A program made the translations under genes and the position numbers. This document shows, piece by piece, positions 10,801 to 22,621 of a stretch of DNA of 64,000 bases (the first letter of the stretch is position 1; each line of letters begins with the position of its first letter). The DNA lies in assembly GCA_036023115.1 (NCBI GenBank), contig JAYKKT010000074.1, positions 12,990,001 to 13,054,000 of the forward strand, given 5' to 3'. This DNA comes from Brasenia schreberi (taxonomy: Eukaryota > Streptophyta > Magnoliopsida > Nymphaeales > Cabombaceae). A model generated the notes under the pieces. It saw only the letters and a list, made by a program, of their open reading frames with translations, was not told the origin of the DNA and searched no databases.

Positions 10801-13800
10801 AACTATTTTGAAAAGATTTTTAATGAAAATAAAGATGTTAGTATTAGCTTAGGAGAGTTAGCCAAAAGAGAAAAGTATATAAACCACAATTTCTACTTAT
10901 GTATTCAAAAGAATGAAGTCAAAGAGGCTCTTAAACATATGAAGGGTGGTAAATTGGTAGGACAAGACAATATTCCTATATAAGTTTGGTAAATCCTAGG
11001 AGAAACATAAATCACTTGGCTCACAAGACTATTTAATGAAATATGAAGAAACCAAAAGATGATCAAGGAAAGGAAAACGAGTACACTTATACCTATATAT
11101 AAGAACAAGAGAGACATTCATAATTGTGTGACTTATTGGGTATGAAGTTAATGAGTCATACTATGAAATTATGGGAAGCAATTATCGAATATAGGTTAAG
11201 ACAAGTATCGAGTAAAACAAAGAACTAATTTGGATTAATGTTAGGCATTCTAGTGTTGAAGGGATTCACCTTTTAAGACGTCTTATAGAATATTTTAGAG
11301 CAAAAAACAAAGACATTTATATGATATTTATTGATCTAGGAAAAACTTATGATAGGGTATCGAGGGAGGCTCATTGGAGAACCTTAGAAAAAAGAGGTAT
11401 CTCATTGACATGCATAAATCTTATAAGAGACATGTACGATGGTGAAAAAAATATGTGAGGACTCACGAAGGAATGACAAACTTCTTTGAAGTTAATATTA
11501 GGTTACAACAAGGATCAACTTTTAAGTCCATACTTATTTATAATGGTGATTGATGAGTTAACAAATCATATTCAAGAAGAAGTACCTTGGTGTATGTTTT
11601 TACAAATGACATTGTGTTAGTGGAAGAGTCTAAGGAAAATGTTAATAGAAAAGTTGAACTATGGAGAGAAATATTAGAAAGTAAAGGCTTCAACTTAGTA
11701 GAACAAAGACATAATATATGGAATGTAAGTTTGATCATTTGGTTACTTTAGAGGATATAGAAATTAAAATTGGTACACATTGCATCCCCCAAAAGGAAAA
11801 TTTTACATATTTAGGATCAATTTTTCAGAGTGATGGAAGAATTGATGAAGATGTTACGCATGGAATTAATGCTGGTTGGTTACAATAGAGAGGAGCATTA
11901 GGTATTCTTTGTGATAAGAAGATACCACTAAAGTTAAAAAGTAAATATTATAGAGTAGCAATTAGACCTGTCATGTTTTATGATTCCGAGTGTTGGACGT
12001 TAAGATGTCTGTGACATAAATGAAGATGTTGAGATTGATAAGTGGTCATACAAGAAAATACCGTATACATAATGAGGTTATTAGAAACAAACTAGGAGTG
12101 ACACCAATAGAGGATAAAATCAGAGAATATCGTTTAAAATGGTTTGGACATACAAAAAGAAGATCAAAAGAAGAACCTCTAAGAAAGTATGAAAAACTAG
12201 ATTTTGAAAGTATTAAAAGAGGTAGAGGATGACCACATAAGTGTTGGAAAGAAACAATAAAGAATGATCTAGCTTATTGTGAGTTAACTACTAACATGGC
12301 ACATGATAGGGCTCTGTGAAAACAAAGAATTCATATAGCCAACTCCATCTAGTATGGGAAAAGGCTTAGTTGTTGTTGTTGTGTCACAGTGTATGGCATA
12401 GGTTAATAGATCGTACTTTTGTTGTTCCCTCTTTGTTTTGGGATGAAAGGGGATTGTTTTTCTCATTAATCAGCATAACCAGTTGCACATGTTTGGGTTT
12501 GGTTTAGGAGCCAATCTACCCAAACTAACATAATCATGGGCAAAAGTGGTTCACCTGCTAGAAGTTTAGCTTGATCTCTGACTCAACTCACAGATTCACC
12601 CCTGATTCAGCAAATTCATGCACAAAGTAAATCGACTAAAGATGATCAAGTGCAAGATACATCATGTCCAAAAAGTTTTTGGCGTTCTTATAATGCTTGT
12701 AAAAATTGAATGTAAGAAAGTAGATATAAAAGTAAAGCTTCTATCTTAAATTAAAGTGAACACATGATTATGATGGATAGTTAAAAATGTACTAAAGCTT
12801 GACATATCAAACATCTTTTTTAATACATCAGTTCAATAAGGGTTCCAACAACGACCTAGAATTTGGGTGGAAGGGTAATCCCCCTCTCTAAGAATACCAA
12901 GATTTTTGTTTAGTGCAGTATCCATTAAGCAACAAGAAAGAAGGTCAAAAGAAGAAGCACAAGAAAGAGGAAAAGGTGGGTGATAAGAGGTAAAGTATTA
13001 GAATACACACCAGCATACATATGAAGATACGCTACAGCATGGGCAACATCAATCGCCACATCAAGTCGTGCACCAAGGTCAAGAGTGTTTCCATTTAATC
13101 CTGTATTAATCAAATAAAGGCATCAGCAATGTGGTCCTAGCAATAATCAAGAAAAGTACAAAAAGGTAATTTGTTTGCAAGTGGAAGGTATGTATGCTCC
13201 TCTCAGTCAATTGAGAGCAAATCTGGAGTGTATTTTAAGATAGACAAATTGCTACAGGAAAGAGTGTCAACCAGCAATTTCATTCAGGTAACTGAGCACA
13301 ACAAAGAAACAAGAGTTTACCATCCAAATGGTCTCTGAGATTGCCACTTGGAACATACTCAACAACAATAATTCTTTCACCATCTTGCTCCAAATAACCG
13401 AGAAACCTGACCAAATTTAAGTGTTCAACTCTTGAGAGGGTCTTGACCTCACTCTGGAACTCTACATTCAAATGATTATCATAGACCACCTGGTAACAAA
13501 ATGACATTCTGTTTCAGTCGCAAAACTCTTCCAAGAGGGGTCCACTAAATCTTGAATGTTAAAGGTCAGCGTTCTTTTCTTTTCCCTCTCCTACCTTCTT
13601 TGCACGCTTGATAGCAACAGTTTTGCCATCGGCAAGCTTGCCTTTGTAAACTGTGCCAAAACCACCTTGCCCAATCTTGCAAGAGGGAGAGAAGTTTCCT
13701 GTGGCTTTATAGATGTCACTCATTGTAAACTGCATAACTCCAGATTCTGTCTGTGTAGAATTGTAAGACCGAGAATAGATGCTCTTAGTTGATGCTGAAG

Positions 13801-15248
13801 GGCTCTTCCCTGCGTCACTCCTGGGATTATAAGGTGACACTGCATGTAAGATGATTTAAATTAATGCAACTGATACCAGTTACCGCAAATCAGAATTCTC
13901 AACATGGAGTTTACTAACTCATGGACATGCGTGCTATTAGCAAATATTGATTTTCACAAAACCCACGAGATGTGAAATATTTTGTTTACCTCCTGAAAGT
14001 TAGCACAGAGTTGAGCGAATCTACCTTTCACTAATCACCCTTGGGATACTTACAACTTAATTAGACCTTAGATTTACTCTTTTGCTCTTTCAATTATCAA
14101 AGGCTACAGTAGATATGCAAAATGAAGTGTTCCGAGGGTGAGAGAAAAAAATAACATTAAAGCCTAAATTAGTTTTAAGATGCAAAGACAAACCAAGATT
14201 TATTGTTAACAGTGTGAATTTGATTAACTTTTGAGGGGACACAAAAGGCTTCAATGGCTCAGGTGGCAGTTAAAGTAACCAAAAAAAGTTATATAGTATT
14301 TGAAAAGTTCCCCATTTTTATTTCTAATCCGGAGAAATCACTTATTGCGGGTGAATACGACGCCCAACCGGAATTGAACTGACTGCCCTTAATTCTGCTG
14401 ACAATGTTAAGGGAGGAATTCACTCATAGAGTCAACTCCAAAAATGAACGGCAGGAGATATAATTACACGACTTTTGTTTTCCTAAACACATTAAAATGC
14501 AATTGAACATGATGCACAAGAATTAACAAAGTCATATAGATGTAACCAAGGGTTATTATAAATAGTGCGAATTTCATTAACCTTTGGGGGGGAACGGGAA
14601 GGCTTCAAAAGTTCATTTGGCATTTAAATCAGTTCCTTTGGGTTTTCCTTTGTGGTTTCGAGCAAGGAGGAATAAATCAAACACCCAGTGTCTAACAGAT
14701 GATACCAAACTATGCTTGGAAGATTCTGTTGAAAATAAAAGCCTCTTTTCCAGGAGAATGTCTCAGGAGAGACGCTCCTCTTACCAATATCCACAGCTTA
14801 AAATGAAATTTTTCGTTTGGAACGCGCAGAAGAACATGTCGGTAGGGAATAACAACGGGACATTCTTACCAAAAGCTTTATTTCCACCCTATTCGTCTCT
14901 GCTTACAGTTATGCGAAACGAAAAAGGGAAATTTAGAAGAAATGACTTGTGATAAAAACGGGTATGACGGAGATAATTCCAGATTTGATAAGAAACCACA
15001 CAGAGAGTGGCATAAACGGAAAATAAAGAGGAATTCTTACTGTGCTGTTCGTTAGTATCTTCTTGCACGGAAGATCGAACTCCAAGGAAGCATCTGGTGG
15101 GGTTCCATCGGGAACCCCGGCTTCCCGTGGAGGACACGGTAGTGAAGGATCTCTGCGAGTACTCTGGACTCTCCGGCGTCCTCCTCCTGGTGGAACCCCA
15201 ACTCCAGTAGCTGCCTGACGATTGGACGGACGTGCTCCGTCTCTGCAT
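927..15248 (-). CDS. CRCK: Calmodulin-binding receptor-like cytoplasmic kinase (CRCK family), spliced
   Basis: Serine/threonine kinase of the plant receptor-like cytoplasmic class, expected to act in cytosolic Ca2+/stress or immune signalling. Coding exons on the minus strand are 15248-15041, 13839-13595, 13489-13321, 13100-13011, 1809-1511 and 1265-927. All junctions are GT/AG and the phases add up to 449 codons. Residues 1-105 are a Ser/Arg-rich N-terminus without signal peptide or membrane segment. The kinase domain follows: glycine loop [12 protein letters not shown] (about 125-136), Lys147 in VAIKRAKK, alpha-C Glu165, HRDIKSSN with Asp245, and DFG 263-265 in the family form SDFGFARL. The segments [14 protein letters not shown] and [18 protein letters not shown] are typical of CRCK proteins. 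All key catalytic residues are present, so the gene looks intact. The odd feature is intron 4 (11.2 kb), packed with transposons. CRCK2 versus CRCK1/3 was not resolved, and calmodulin binding is inferred from the family only. Confidence 0.9.
4434..5420 (-). mobile_element. Inverted RTE LINE segment, 5'-truncated
   Basis: This is minus-strand RTE sequence. It begins on the plus strand with the complement of the 3' tail (CAACAACTACAACTAAGCC) and runs through the C-terminal region and part of the RT. The open piece at 4831-5217 has the family's [15 protein letters not shown] stretch. It ends at the RTE position that reads TGGAAAAAATAGGTATCCC. It sits exactly where copy A breaks off (TTCTTTGGAAA), and about 200 bases of copy A are missing at the far side. 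Confidence 0.75.
5558..5632. repeat. hAT left terminal and subterminal repeats
   Basis: The terminal inverted repeat CAGTGTTGTC is followed by a run of GTATCG/CGATACG motifs in both orientations. Such clustered subterminal motifs are the usual transposase-binding sites of hAT elements. The same motifs lie in the right end (about 9700-9790). Confidence 0.7.
5877..8372 (-). pseudogene. hAT transposase (BED zinc finger, DUF659, hAT C-terminal dimerisation)
   Basis: The start ATG at 8372-8370 opens [19 protein letters not shown]-type zinc finger follows (CLFCEK, then RLKHHLAG), then a basic Gly/Arg/Ser stretch, and a DUF659 region from about 7700 to 7100 ([24 protein letters not shown]). The region at 7091-6546 includes [17 protein letters not shown]. 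After an intron (about 6544-6461) comes the dimerisation domain ([18 protein letters not shown], about 6460-6260). After a second intron an acidic tail ends at 5877. In-frame stops occur after MPSY (about 7677), in the [11 protein letters not shown] region (about 7610), in the stretch near 7400-7440, and before KQALKRMF (about 7095). The protein therefore cannot be made from this copy. Family hAT transposases of this type are about 650-750 residues, which the reconstructed span matches. Confidence 0.88.
8326..9720. repeat. Threefold tandem repeat of the hAT transposase promoter and start region
   Basis: Three head-to-tail copies begin at about 8326, 8783 and 9268 (period about 460-485 bp). 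Each contains, on the minus strand, a GC-rich block ending in CGTATCGTGCGATACGGCC, an untranslated segment and the first codons [13 protein letters not shown]. Only the innermost copy (8326 onward) joins the transposase frame. Differences between copies are scattered point changes and small A-run length changes. Confidence 0.85.
10175..10498 (+). mobile_element. Probable solo LTR inserted in the RTE 3' region
   Basis: This 324-bp insertion splits the RTE 3'UTR and is flanked by the 5-bp direct repeat TAGCC (10170-10174 and 10499-10503). Inside are a TATA-like CTTATATAAGG and a transcribed-looking purine stretch, as in an LTR promoter and R region. The ends read TATTG..ATAGA rather than the canonical TG..CA, so solo LTR is an inference from size, the 5-bp duplication and the promoter-like core. 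Confidence 0.55.
10548..12382 (+). mobile_element. RTE LINE copy B, 5'-truncated
   Basis: It starts inside the RTE coding region (AAGAAAACTAGTGAAACTT) directly after the tail of copy A. It runs through the RT and the C-terminal region ([18 protein letters not shown] at about 12040) to the 3' signature GGGAAAAGGCTTAG with a TTG-repeat tail. Multiple stops and frameshifts are present. Confidence 0.85.
12383..12924. other. Unassigned intron sequence
   Basis: Between the tail of RTE copy B and the fourth CRCK exon I see no gene, RNA or element ends. Confidence 0.4.
14205..14640. repeat. SINE-like tRNA-related fragments in CRCK intron 1
   Basis: Two similar segments (14210-14275 and 14560-14625) share GTGYGAATTTSATTAACYTT and AAGGCTTCAA; the first has an A-box-like TGGCTCAGGTGG. 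Between them, on the minus strand (about 14445-14335), lies a B-box-like CAGTTCAATTCCGG following CTTAATTCTGCTGACAATG. These look like broken tRNA-derived SINE pieces. No intact tRNA fold or poly-A/T tail was confirmed. Confidence 0.35.
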
Positions 15249-15650
15249 CCTCTCCCTCTCTATCTATCCTATAGTCAATCTCAATCTAGGAGAAACCCGT
15301 CTTAATAAGACAGCATCGTCGTCAAACTGACAGGTAGACTCTGAAAATTAATGAATTACCGGCCAAAAGATATCCAGATCTGCGTCCCTTCTTTTCTTCT
15401 TCTTCTTAGAAAAAAACGATTCTCGGTAATTTTGTCCAAGAACCCCACAGCAGGATTTCTTCTTCTTCTGTGAAAAATAAAAGATCAGACTAGAAGACAG
15501 CAACGGATTAGGCTCCTTCCTCTTGCCGTCTCTTCGACCAATTTCTTCCTTCGTTGCTTCTTCTTCTTCGACCAATTAACAGCGATACAGTTGAGAGAGA
15601 GAGAGAGAGAGAGACGGTGGTTGACATATTTCAAACCAAAATTAGAATAC
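15249..15650 (-). promoter_or_regulatory. 5' leader and promoter region of CRCK with (GA)n tract
   Basis: The stretch upstream of the CRCK start codon contains TTC/CTT-rich leader-like sequence on the plus strand and a perfect (GA)n tract at about 15593-15613. (GA)n/(CT)n tracts are common in plant core promoters and 5'UTRs. No TATA box could be assigned with confidence. Confidence 0.35.
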
Positions 15651-15789
15651 ACTTTCAATCCGTAGTCAATTACTTACATGCCATTCGTGTTGAGCCTTGG
15701 CTACTAACTGGATAAACTTAGTTAGAGCGTCCATCCACCAAGATCCAAGATCTGACTACTTGTTGTTTGGAGCGGTAGATTCACATAAA

Positions 15790-17430
15790 TGACTGAACAC
15801 AATCAGTTAGAGAAAGAGACATAAAAGACATGTTAGGGAACACTAATATGCATTATCAAGACGAAAACAATAATAAATAAGGGATCAGTCACTAAATGGG
15901 TTTTCGGTTATGCGTATTTCAGTTGTTGATGGAGGTTGCATAGAAACTCGATGTGGTCAGAAAGATAAAAAAGCTAAAAAAAAGTAAATGAAGAAATAAA
16001 AAAAAATGTGTGTCATTGCTTGTCCCAATTGCCTAATTACACATGCCTATGTATAGGTTTTCGTATAAATAATAAATAATATGTTGAGTTTTTCAATTGT
16101 GATTTCTGATAACTTTTAACTTCTTTGTATATGTCATTATTTTTGTCATCACACCGATTAGGGTATGTCAACTCATCTCATGATCCGTATGATCAACTCA
16201 AGTATATAAACTCGTCTTCGCTCATTTGATGCCATAATCTTCTCAAGCTTTCACGAGCTATGTGTTCCTTCGATTTCAAAACTCTCTACCTTCTGTCATG
16301 TATTCTTATGTATTTTATGTCAAGATACTCTCTAGGGCCCCTGCAACTTCATATTTGCAGCCATCAAAGATATCAGTCTCGTAATGAAAGAAATTTCTTA
16401 TAAAAAAATTAACACATTTATTTCTTATTCTCGTGATTCTATTCATTCACTATTATGATCTATAAATGTAATAACTTTCCTCCTATTTCTCTTACTCATC
16501 ATAACTCAAGCAACCTCTAATAAAATTCTTTATCTCCCTATACTCGTGGCTTCTCCTTCCAGTATTGTTCTTCCTCTATTGAATCATCACTTTAACTTTC
16601 ATATTGGGGTGTTGTCTTTCAATTTGAATGAATTTGTGATGTCCCCATATCCAAACTTTATTCATCATTTGCCTATAACTAATCAACTATATGTTAATTG
16701 GGTATATAGAGTTTAAGATCAAAAAGCATCATCTTTAGGTACAATAGGGTATTCATGACCTTATTATTTTATCCTGCTTGACCATAGAATTTTATGGCAA
16801 CCTCCTCTACTCTTTCTTATCCTTTTGGATCTCTCAACATAACTGCTTCCAATTTTTGTTTAAAATAATGTCTTCACGATTTTAGATGTACAAGAAACAA
16901 CTCCACATGAATTACTGAACACAATAAGTTAGAGGAAGACATAAGAAGTTAAAGAACATGTTATACTCATTTTTAAGAGAAAATCATAATCGACAAAGTA
17001 CCAAGTAATGAAATAAGTTTTCGAGAATTTGATTGTACTTATCTCAGTTGTCAAGTAAGTTACATAAGCATTCAATGTACTTAGAAAGATGAAAAGACTA
17101 TGTTGCATCTACTCCTAAGAAAAATAAAAGAAGAAAAAGAGACTGAATGTATCATTACTTGCTTCATTGCCTGATTACACATACTTATTTATAGGGTTTT
17201 CGGTCCCGATTCCCTATAACTCCCTATTTCTTTGTGCATGTGATTCTTTTTGCTACTATGTCAATTGGGGTATATCAATTGATCTCATGATCCCTAAGAT
17301 TAACTCTGGTATATAAATTTATCTGCGCACACTCGATGTCATCATCTTTTTCAAACTACTTGTCTCAAATTTTCAAACTTTTCTTTTTCTGTCACGTATT
17401 CTCTTACATTTTTTTACGTCAACAATACTT
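15790..17430. repeat. Pair of diverged long direct repeats, possible decayed LTR element
   Basis: Segments of about 530 bp at 15793-16335 and 16913-17420 share, in order, GACTGAACACAAT..GTTAGAG, TAATTACACAT, TATAGG.TTTTCGG-like blocks, CATCTCATGATCC, and TCTGTCACGTATTCT-like ends. About 580 bp lie between them without recognisable coding sequence. This could be two LTRs of a short non-autonomous element on the minus strand, since one end of each repeat reads TTGACGTAAAA-like when reversed. No primer-binding site was identified, so a simple old duplication remains possible. Confidence 0.45.
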
Positions 17431-18058
17431 CAACCCTACATAAATACCTAAACCATGATCAATACTAATGCCTTTAGTTCCGATTTCATGTTAGATGTGT
17501 TTAAACAAACTGGTGGACATTGTTCATGGTCACCTGGACCTGATATCTTTCGTCGTGCTCAAGTCTAATTAGTTTAAGTGGCTCAATAGAAGCGTGAAAA
17601 TACTATTCAAGTTGAGCACCAAGTGACAGTACTCGGTGGCACTATCGAAAAGAAATTCCTTGTCGAAGGGTGTTTTGGTCAATGACGAGATGAGTAACCG
17701 ACAGGCCTGGCCGAGAGGGAAAGAGAGAGAGAGACGAAAGCGACTCCGCCTTGCGTGACTATCGCACTTTGCGTGGTTTCTTGGTCAAAACATTAATTAA
17801 ATATCTGGTGTCGAGTCAACGTCTCCGGGCTCTGCCGTCGCTGCTCACACCCGTCGGCCGAACGATCGGGGACCCGCGCAAGCTGGATCTGGGTCTACTA
17901 TCAAATCCAATTAATTATTGATTGGGTCCCTTAATAATGGATCCAAATTCAACATATATTTTTTTATTTTTGTAGTTTTACATATAAAAAATATTAAGTC
18001 TTGGTCTGACTTTTCAGGGATATCAAAAGGGTGAGTAGGGACGAGTGTACTTAATATT
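17431..18058. other. Intergenic stretch with a GC-rich patch
   Basis: No gene recognised. The patch at about 17690-17900 is clearly more GC-rich than its surroundings and contains a short GA tract, but no long frame crosses it. Confidence 0.3.
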
Positions 18059-18321
18059 TAGACATGACTGGTTTGAAACTAGATTGGTGGTTCCAAGTGA
18101 AACTGATAGGTATTGGAATCAGTCGAACCGAACTTCGATTTGGGATTGAAATTGGGGATCCGTAATTTGGTTCTAGTCCACATTCAGTGGAACCGACAAT
18201 TCAAACTGCCAGTCGACCAATTTTTATTAATTTTTAACAACTTTATTTTTTAAATATTTTACGGTTTGAAACCAAAACCAAAACTGACGATTTCGAATTG
18301 AAATCCGAACCAGCCATGTCT
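18059..18321. mobile_element. Small non-autonomous TIR element (TAGACATGG family)
   Basis: About 262 bp with inverted termini AGACATGACTGGTTT at the left and, reversed from the right, AGACATGGCTGGTTC. The same termini and similar length occur in the element at 53738-54876 (with its insert removed), so this is a repeat family. A target duplication was not evident here. Confidence 0.6.
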
Positions 18322-18341
18322 TTGTGTATCCATCAGTTGGA

Positions 18342-18454
18342 GGATGCGACCACAGGACTTTCAAGGAGGTTACTCATCCTTAGTACTCTTCTCACCAAAG
18401 CATGCTTAGTTTCGGAGTTCGGATGATATCCGGTGTATTCACACTCGAAACATC
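18342..18454 (-). pseudogene. 5S rRNA-like sequence
   Basis: Read on the minus strand, this segment follows plant 5S rRNA through nearly its full length. It has CACCGGAT, a GAACTCC block, an A-box-like CTAAGCATGCTTTGG, a C-box region GGATGAGTAACCTCCT, and an ending that matches GTCGCATCC. Many substitutions are present, including inside the control boxes. It is therefore either a 5S pseudogene or part of a Cassandra-type TRIM retrotransposon, which carry 5S-derived sequence in their LTRs. A second LTR copy was not found nearby. Confidence 0.7.
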
Positions 18455-18714
18455 ACACACCTTGAGATCCAACAAAGTTTTATAGTGATGGTCAACTACC
18501 TGGCTTGAAACCAATCATGCAAGGATGATCCTTTATATTGAAGGAGTTAATTCTCTTCTCAATAAAATTCTTAAATGTTTTTATATTACCAGTAAATCAT
18601 TTGCAAAATTTAATCAAAATAACTATAAGTCTTAAGGCCAAGATGTTCTGCAAAATTTAATCAAAATAACTATAAATTTTAATCAAAATTCTTAAATGTT
18701 TTTATATTACCAGC

Positions 18715-18750
18715 ACATCACACACACACACACATATATATACATAGAAA
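18715..18750. repeat. (CA)n(TA)n compound microsatellite
   Basis: A short run of CA repeats passes directly into TA repeats, the same order as the longer tracts at 19.9, 20.4, 22.1 and 53.8 kb. Confidence 0.8.
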
Positions 18751-19430
18751 AGCTAAAGATGTGTTGCTAAGGGTTTGACACTTCTTAACTGTACCTGCCC
18801 AATACCTGGTAAAAAAATGTTCAAGGTTTCCCCTACCCCAGCTGGACTGGGTCAGGTCCCCGTGGGTCCAGCCAATATTGGTACCCGTAACTCATTTGGA
18901 TAATGGTATGTAAATAGTTTAATCCAGTTCGCATTATTTATAAGGTTCACAGTAGTTTAATGGTTTGGAAGTGAAAACTACAAACTAAATTCCGATCCAA
19001 TTGTTAATCAGATACTGCTTCTCTACCCACAATTATCGGATCGGGCCTGGGGTTTGTCTGACCCACTAACACCTCCATGTAGGCTGGCATGAAAGACGGG
19101 CCTTGGTTCAGCTCATCATGCACATATCATATTCAATTTGTTAAATTAACTAATGACCCGAACATGAATAATTCCTCAAGGTTAATTTCTTTATATATGC
19201 ATACTAAATACGTGTGTGCATGTGCAAGCACGGCCTCACTCCACTATTTTCTTAAAAATTGGCAACATAATTTCTAGCAAAAAAGGGCCGGAGATGGAAA
19301 AATAAATAATGAAATAATTGAAAACACAAGTTTTTTATGACATTAAGGAGGAACAACCTTAAAAGTGGTTAATTCTCAATCCCTTTCTCTTCACTTGTTT
19401 TTAAACCTTTTATTATTAGAAAATAAAAGA

Positions 19431-19941
19431 TAGGGATGGTAATATTGACCAGACCCATGCAACCTCGATCCAACCCGACTGAACAGGCGGGGAATACCTG
19501 ACCCAATCAGTTTTAGATTCAGGTATGGGTTAAAGTGCCTCAACCCATACCCGATATGATATCCAATCTATACACATATATATAAACAAATAAGGCTATG
19601 CATCAGTCAGTTCAGTTCAATAACCAAACTGAACCCAAATAACTGAACCCAAATTTTCTTTAAATGTTTAAACCAAACCTTAATCAATTTGTGTAGGTAC
19701 CCGAACATAACCAAATTATTTTGGTTTGGTTTCGTTTGGCTATGTTATTCGGTTTACCCGAATTCTCTCTCTCTACATATATATAATATAGGTATGTGTA
19801 TGTACATGTGCATGCATATATATAAATATATAGACATATTTATGTGTATATGTATTATATATAAGCATGTCTATGTCTATGTATATATGTGCATATATGA
19901 TATATATGTATGTATGTATATATATAAATAAATATATACAC

Positions 19942-19993
<52 letters not shown>

Positions 19994-20203
19994 AACTGAA
20001 CCAAACCGATAGACCGACTTTTTTTTTTAAATTAAAATCGAAACCGAACCAAAGTATAAATTTCAGTTTAGCTCAGGTCAGTTATTCGGTTATACCCGAA
20101 TAATGCTCAACCCTATACACAAACTAAACACACGTATATCTAAACACATAGGGAAAAGGTAAACCGAACCGGTACCTGGTTTGTTCGCCCCATTGCCATC
20201 ATT
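19431..20203. mobile_element. Putative non-autonomous element with GATGGYAAT termini and (CA)n(TA)n core
   Basis: The left end is TAGGGATGGTAATATTGACC. The right end read inward is TGATGGCAATGGGGCG. Both ends are followed by motifs of the ACCCGAACC type that recur inside. The interior includes a (CA)n(TA)n microsatellite at about 19943-19992. No clear target duplication was found, so the boundaries are approximate. Confidence 0.4.
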
Positions 20204-20427
20204 AGAGAAAGAATGATCAACCGTAGGATGTGGTTCGAAGGTACGGAAATTTATGAGAGTGAATTAGGCTCCACATCAAACTTTAATGGCTATCCATCCT
20301 CAAGATCACTTCTTTGAAACATGACAACCATGTTAAACTCCTTCGCTAGTTTGAGCCGGCAATGAGTTAGGCAAAGTGCTCATTCAAATTAAAACCAGAT
20401 TTTAGTATAAGACACTCATGCATGGGC

Positions 20428-20491
<64 letters not shown>

Positions 20492-20492
20492 A
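20428..20492. repeat. (CA)n(TA)n(GA)n compound microsatellite
   Basis: CA repeats pass into TA repeats and then into a short GA tract. Confidence 0.9.
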
Positions 20493-20590
20493 TATTTGGT
20501 AGAGAACAATTGTTTCTTCAACAATTTGGCGGACAAGACATGCCATGTGAGTCTACTGGTTCAAGAACGTAGAGACTTCCACGGGAAGCT

Positions 20591-20949
20591 GTGGATGGCA
20601 ATTGGGTGGGTATGGATTTGGGTTCTCTTTTTTTCAACGGATACATAAAGGCTTCGGGGTGCAAACAGAACGCACACACATATGTATATAAATAAATAGA
20701 AAGAGCTATTAGATAGCCTCTTATGCTAGGCATTACTTAATCATCACCTTATTCGTAAGATCAATCGGTAATGATCAAAACACTCATCTTGAGTCACATT
20801 TAATGCATTCATGTACACTAAATAACTTTAAATTTTGTGCCGATATTGATGGGTAAGTTGATCTGCATCATCCATGCGAGTAGATTGTCTAGTAAAGTCT
20901 AACATGAGAAAGTATCCACCATCTCTCAAATTCTCTCTCTCACTCTCTC

Positions 20950-20997
<48 letters not shown>

Positions 20998-21170
20998 GAA
21001 TGTTTGTACATATGTACATGTGATTATGTATACATGCATGCATGCATTATGTATACATACTGGAGTGGGTTGGCGCACCTGATCCCCCATACCTGAACCC
21101 AAAACTGATAGGGACGAGTATTCCCTGTTCCATTCACGTGGGGGTGGGTGGGGGATATAGCCATCCCCTA
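20591..21170. mobile_element. Putative non-autonomous element with GGATGGC termini
   Basis: The left end is GTGGATGGCAATTGGGTGGG. The right end read inward is TAGGGGATGGCTATATCCCCC. It encloses an (AT)n tract at about 20954-20992 and a segment (20690-20900) that recurs at 21.93 and 55.95 kb. No target duplication was seen. Confidence 0.35.
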
Positions 21171-22124
21171 TCAGATAAGAAGCGCCCACATTTTCATTAT
21201 TAAATCGAAAATAAAAAGAAGCTTCAGGGACTAGAAAAAGTTGGCTGAAATGAACGTCTTGAAGTCAGAAATATGAGACTTTCTGTATACGGTTTGACTG
21301 CAATGCACCACCAAACTTATCTCTACCTTCTAAGACATTTTTCCTAAAGCTCAATATCTATTGAAAGACGTTTATTAGAATTTGACTATACAACAACAAT
21401 AATATTATAATTTATAATAATATATGACTAAAAGAAGTGGCTTCTATGCCTATTCGGTTACGGTTCCAGGTACCGGGGTAATTGGAACTAGTCGTGTCTA
21501 GTTGAACGAAAGATCACTGCTTGAAGTCTTCTTTAGGCCCTTCACCGAATACGAAAAATTTAATATTAGTATGATCATTTCTCTTGCTTCAGATCACATA
21601 AAGCAAGCAAGTTGTGTTCTGTTTTCAAAATTGTATGCTTTTAAGATATGCTGTAAATCACCATAATAGTGTTCGGTAAAGTATGTACAATGTAGATATG
21701 ACAATTTTGGCCCGAGCCAAGGGTACCCGACCAATTCGACATGAACAGTGCGGTTACCCGGTTTAAATGGGTTAGGGTTAGAGGAATGTGAACATCTTCG
21801 ATTGAGTATGGGGCTGGTGTGGGATGACAAGTACCCAACCCATACCAGACCTGAACCAGACAAATGTATATAAATATGTACAACCATATACATATAGAGA
21901 GAGAGTGGGAGCCTATAGACATCTTCCAAGGCTAGATATTGTTTGATCATTACAAACGTCTACGCAATCGTGCTCATCTTGCATCACATTTAATGTATGA
22001 CACTGGTCCTTGTGTCGATGAAGATGAGTGGTTTGATCTAATATCGTCTTGCGATTGCACAAGTGGTGGAGATCATCTTGTAGTGTTTGGCATAAGAGTG
22101 TCTTGCAACTCTCACTTTTCACAC

Positions 22125-22296
<172 letters not shown>

Positions 22297-22519
22297 GTAT
22301 ATGTTAGCACTTTTAGGTACTAGCAAATTCAAACAAATAATAACTATCTATTTTTGGTGATGAATGATTGAAATTTGAGTTTATAAAGTAAAAAATACAT
22401 GTATACTTATTCATATGGGTACTTTTGCTTTTGAAATTTAAAATCTAAACTATCCGTCATAAAAAATGAATAGTTGAGATTTGTTTGGATTTATTAGTAC
22501 TTAAATATGCAGGCATATA

Positions 22520-22521
<2 letters not shown>

Positions 22522-22607
<86 letters not shown>

Positions 22608-22621
22608 AGAGAGAGAGAGAT
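22522..22621. repeat. (AT)n(GT)n(GA)n microsatellite
   Basis: About 37 AT units are followed by a short GT run and a GA run. Confidence 0.95.

Larger units (their letters stand above)
1810..13010 (-). other. 11.2-kb intron 4 of the CRCK gene
   Basis: The donor GT is at 13010-13009 after a phase-1 G; the acceptor AG is at 1811-1810. The join restores the family sequence [11 protein letters not shown] exactly, which fixes both ends. The intron is almost wholly transposon: RTE LINE copies, a complete hAT element and a probable solo LTR. Unassigned remainders are about 1812-2199 and 12383-12924. Confidence 0.9.

Noticed and set aside
17690..17900. GC-rich patch taken as a possible exon
   Set aside because: No frame of useful length and no splice-site pair or family similarity.
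19689..20103. Frames rich in Tyr/Ile/Cys/His around 19.7-20.1 kb
   Set aside because: They derive from TATA/TGTA and CA microsatellites inside a non-autonomous element.
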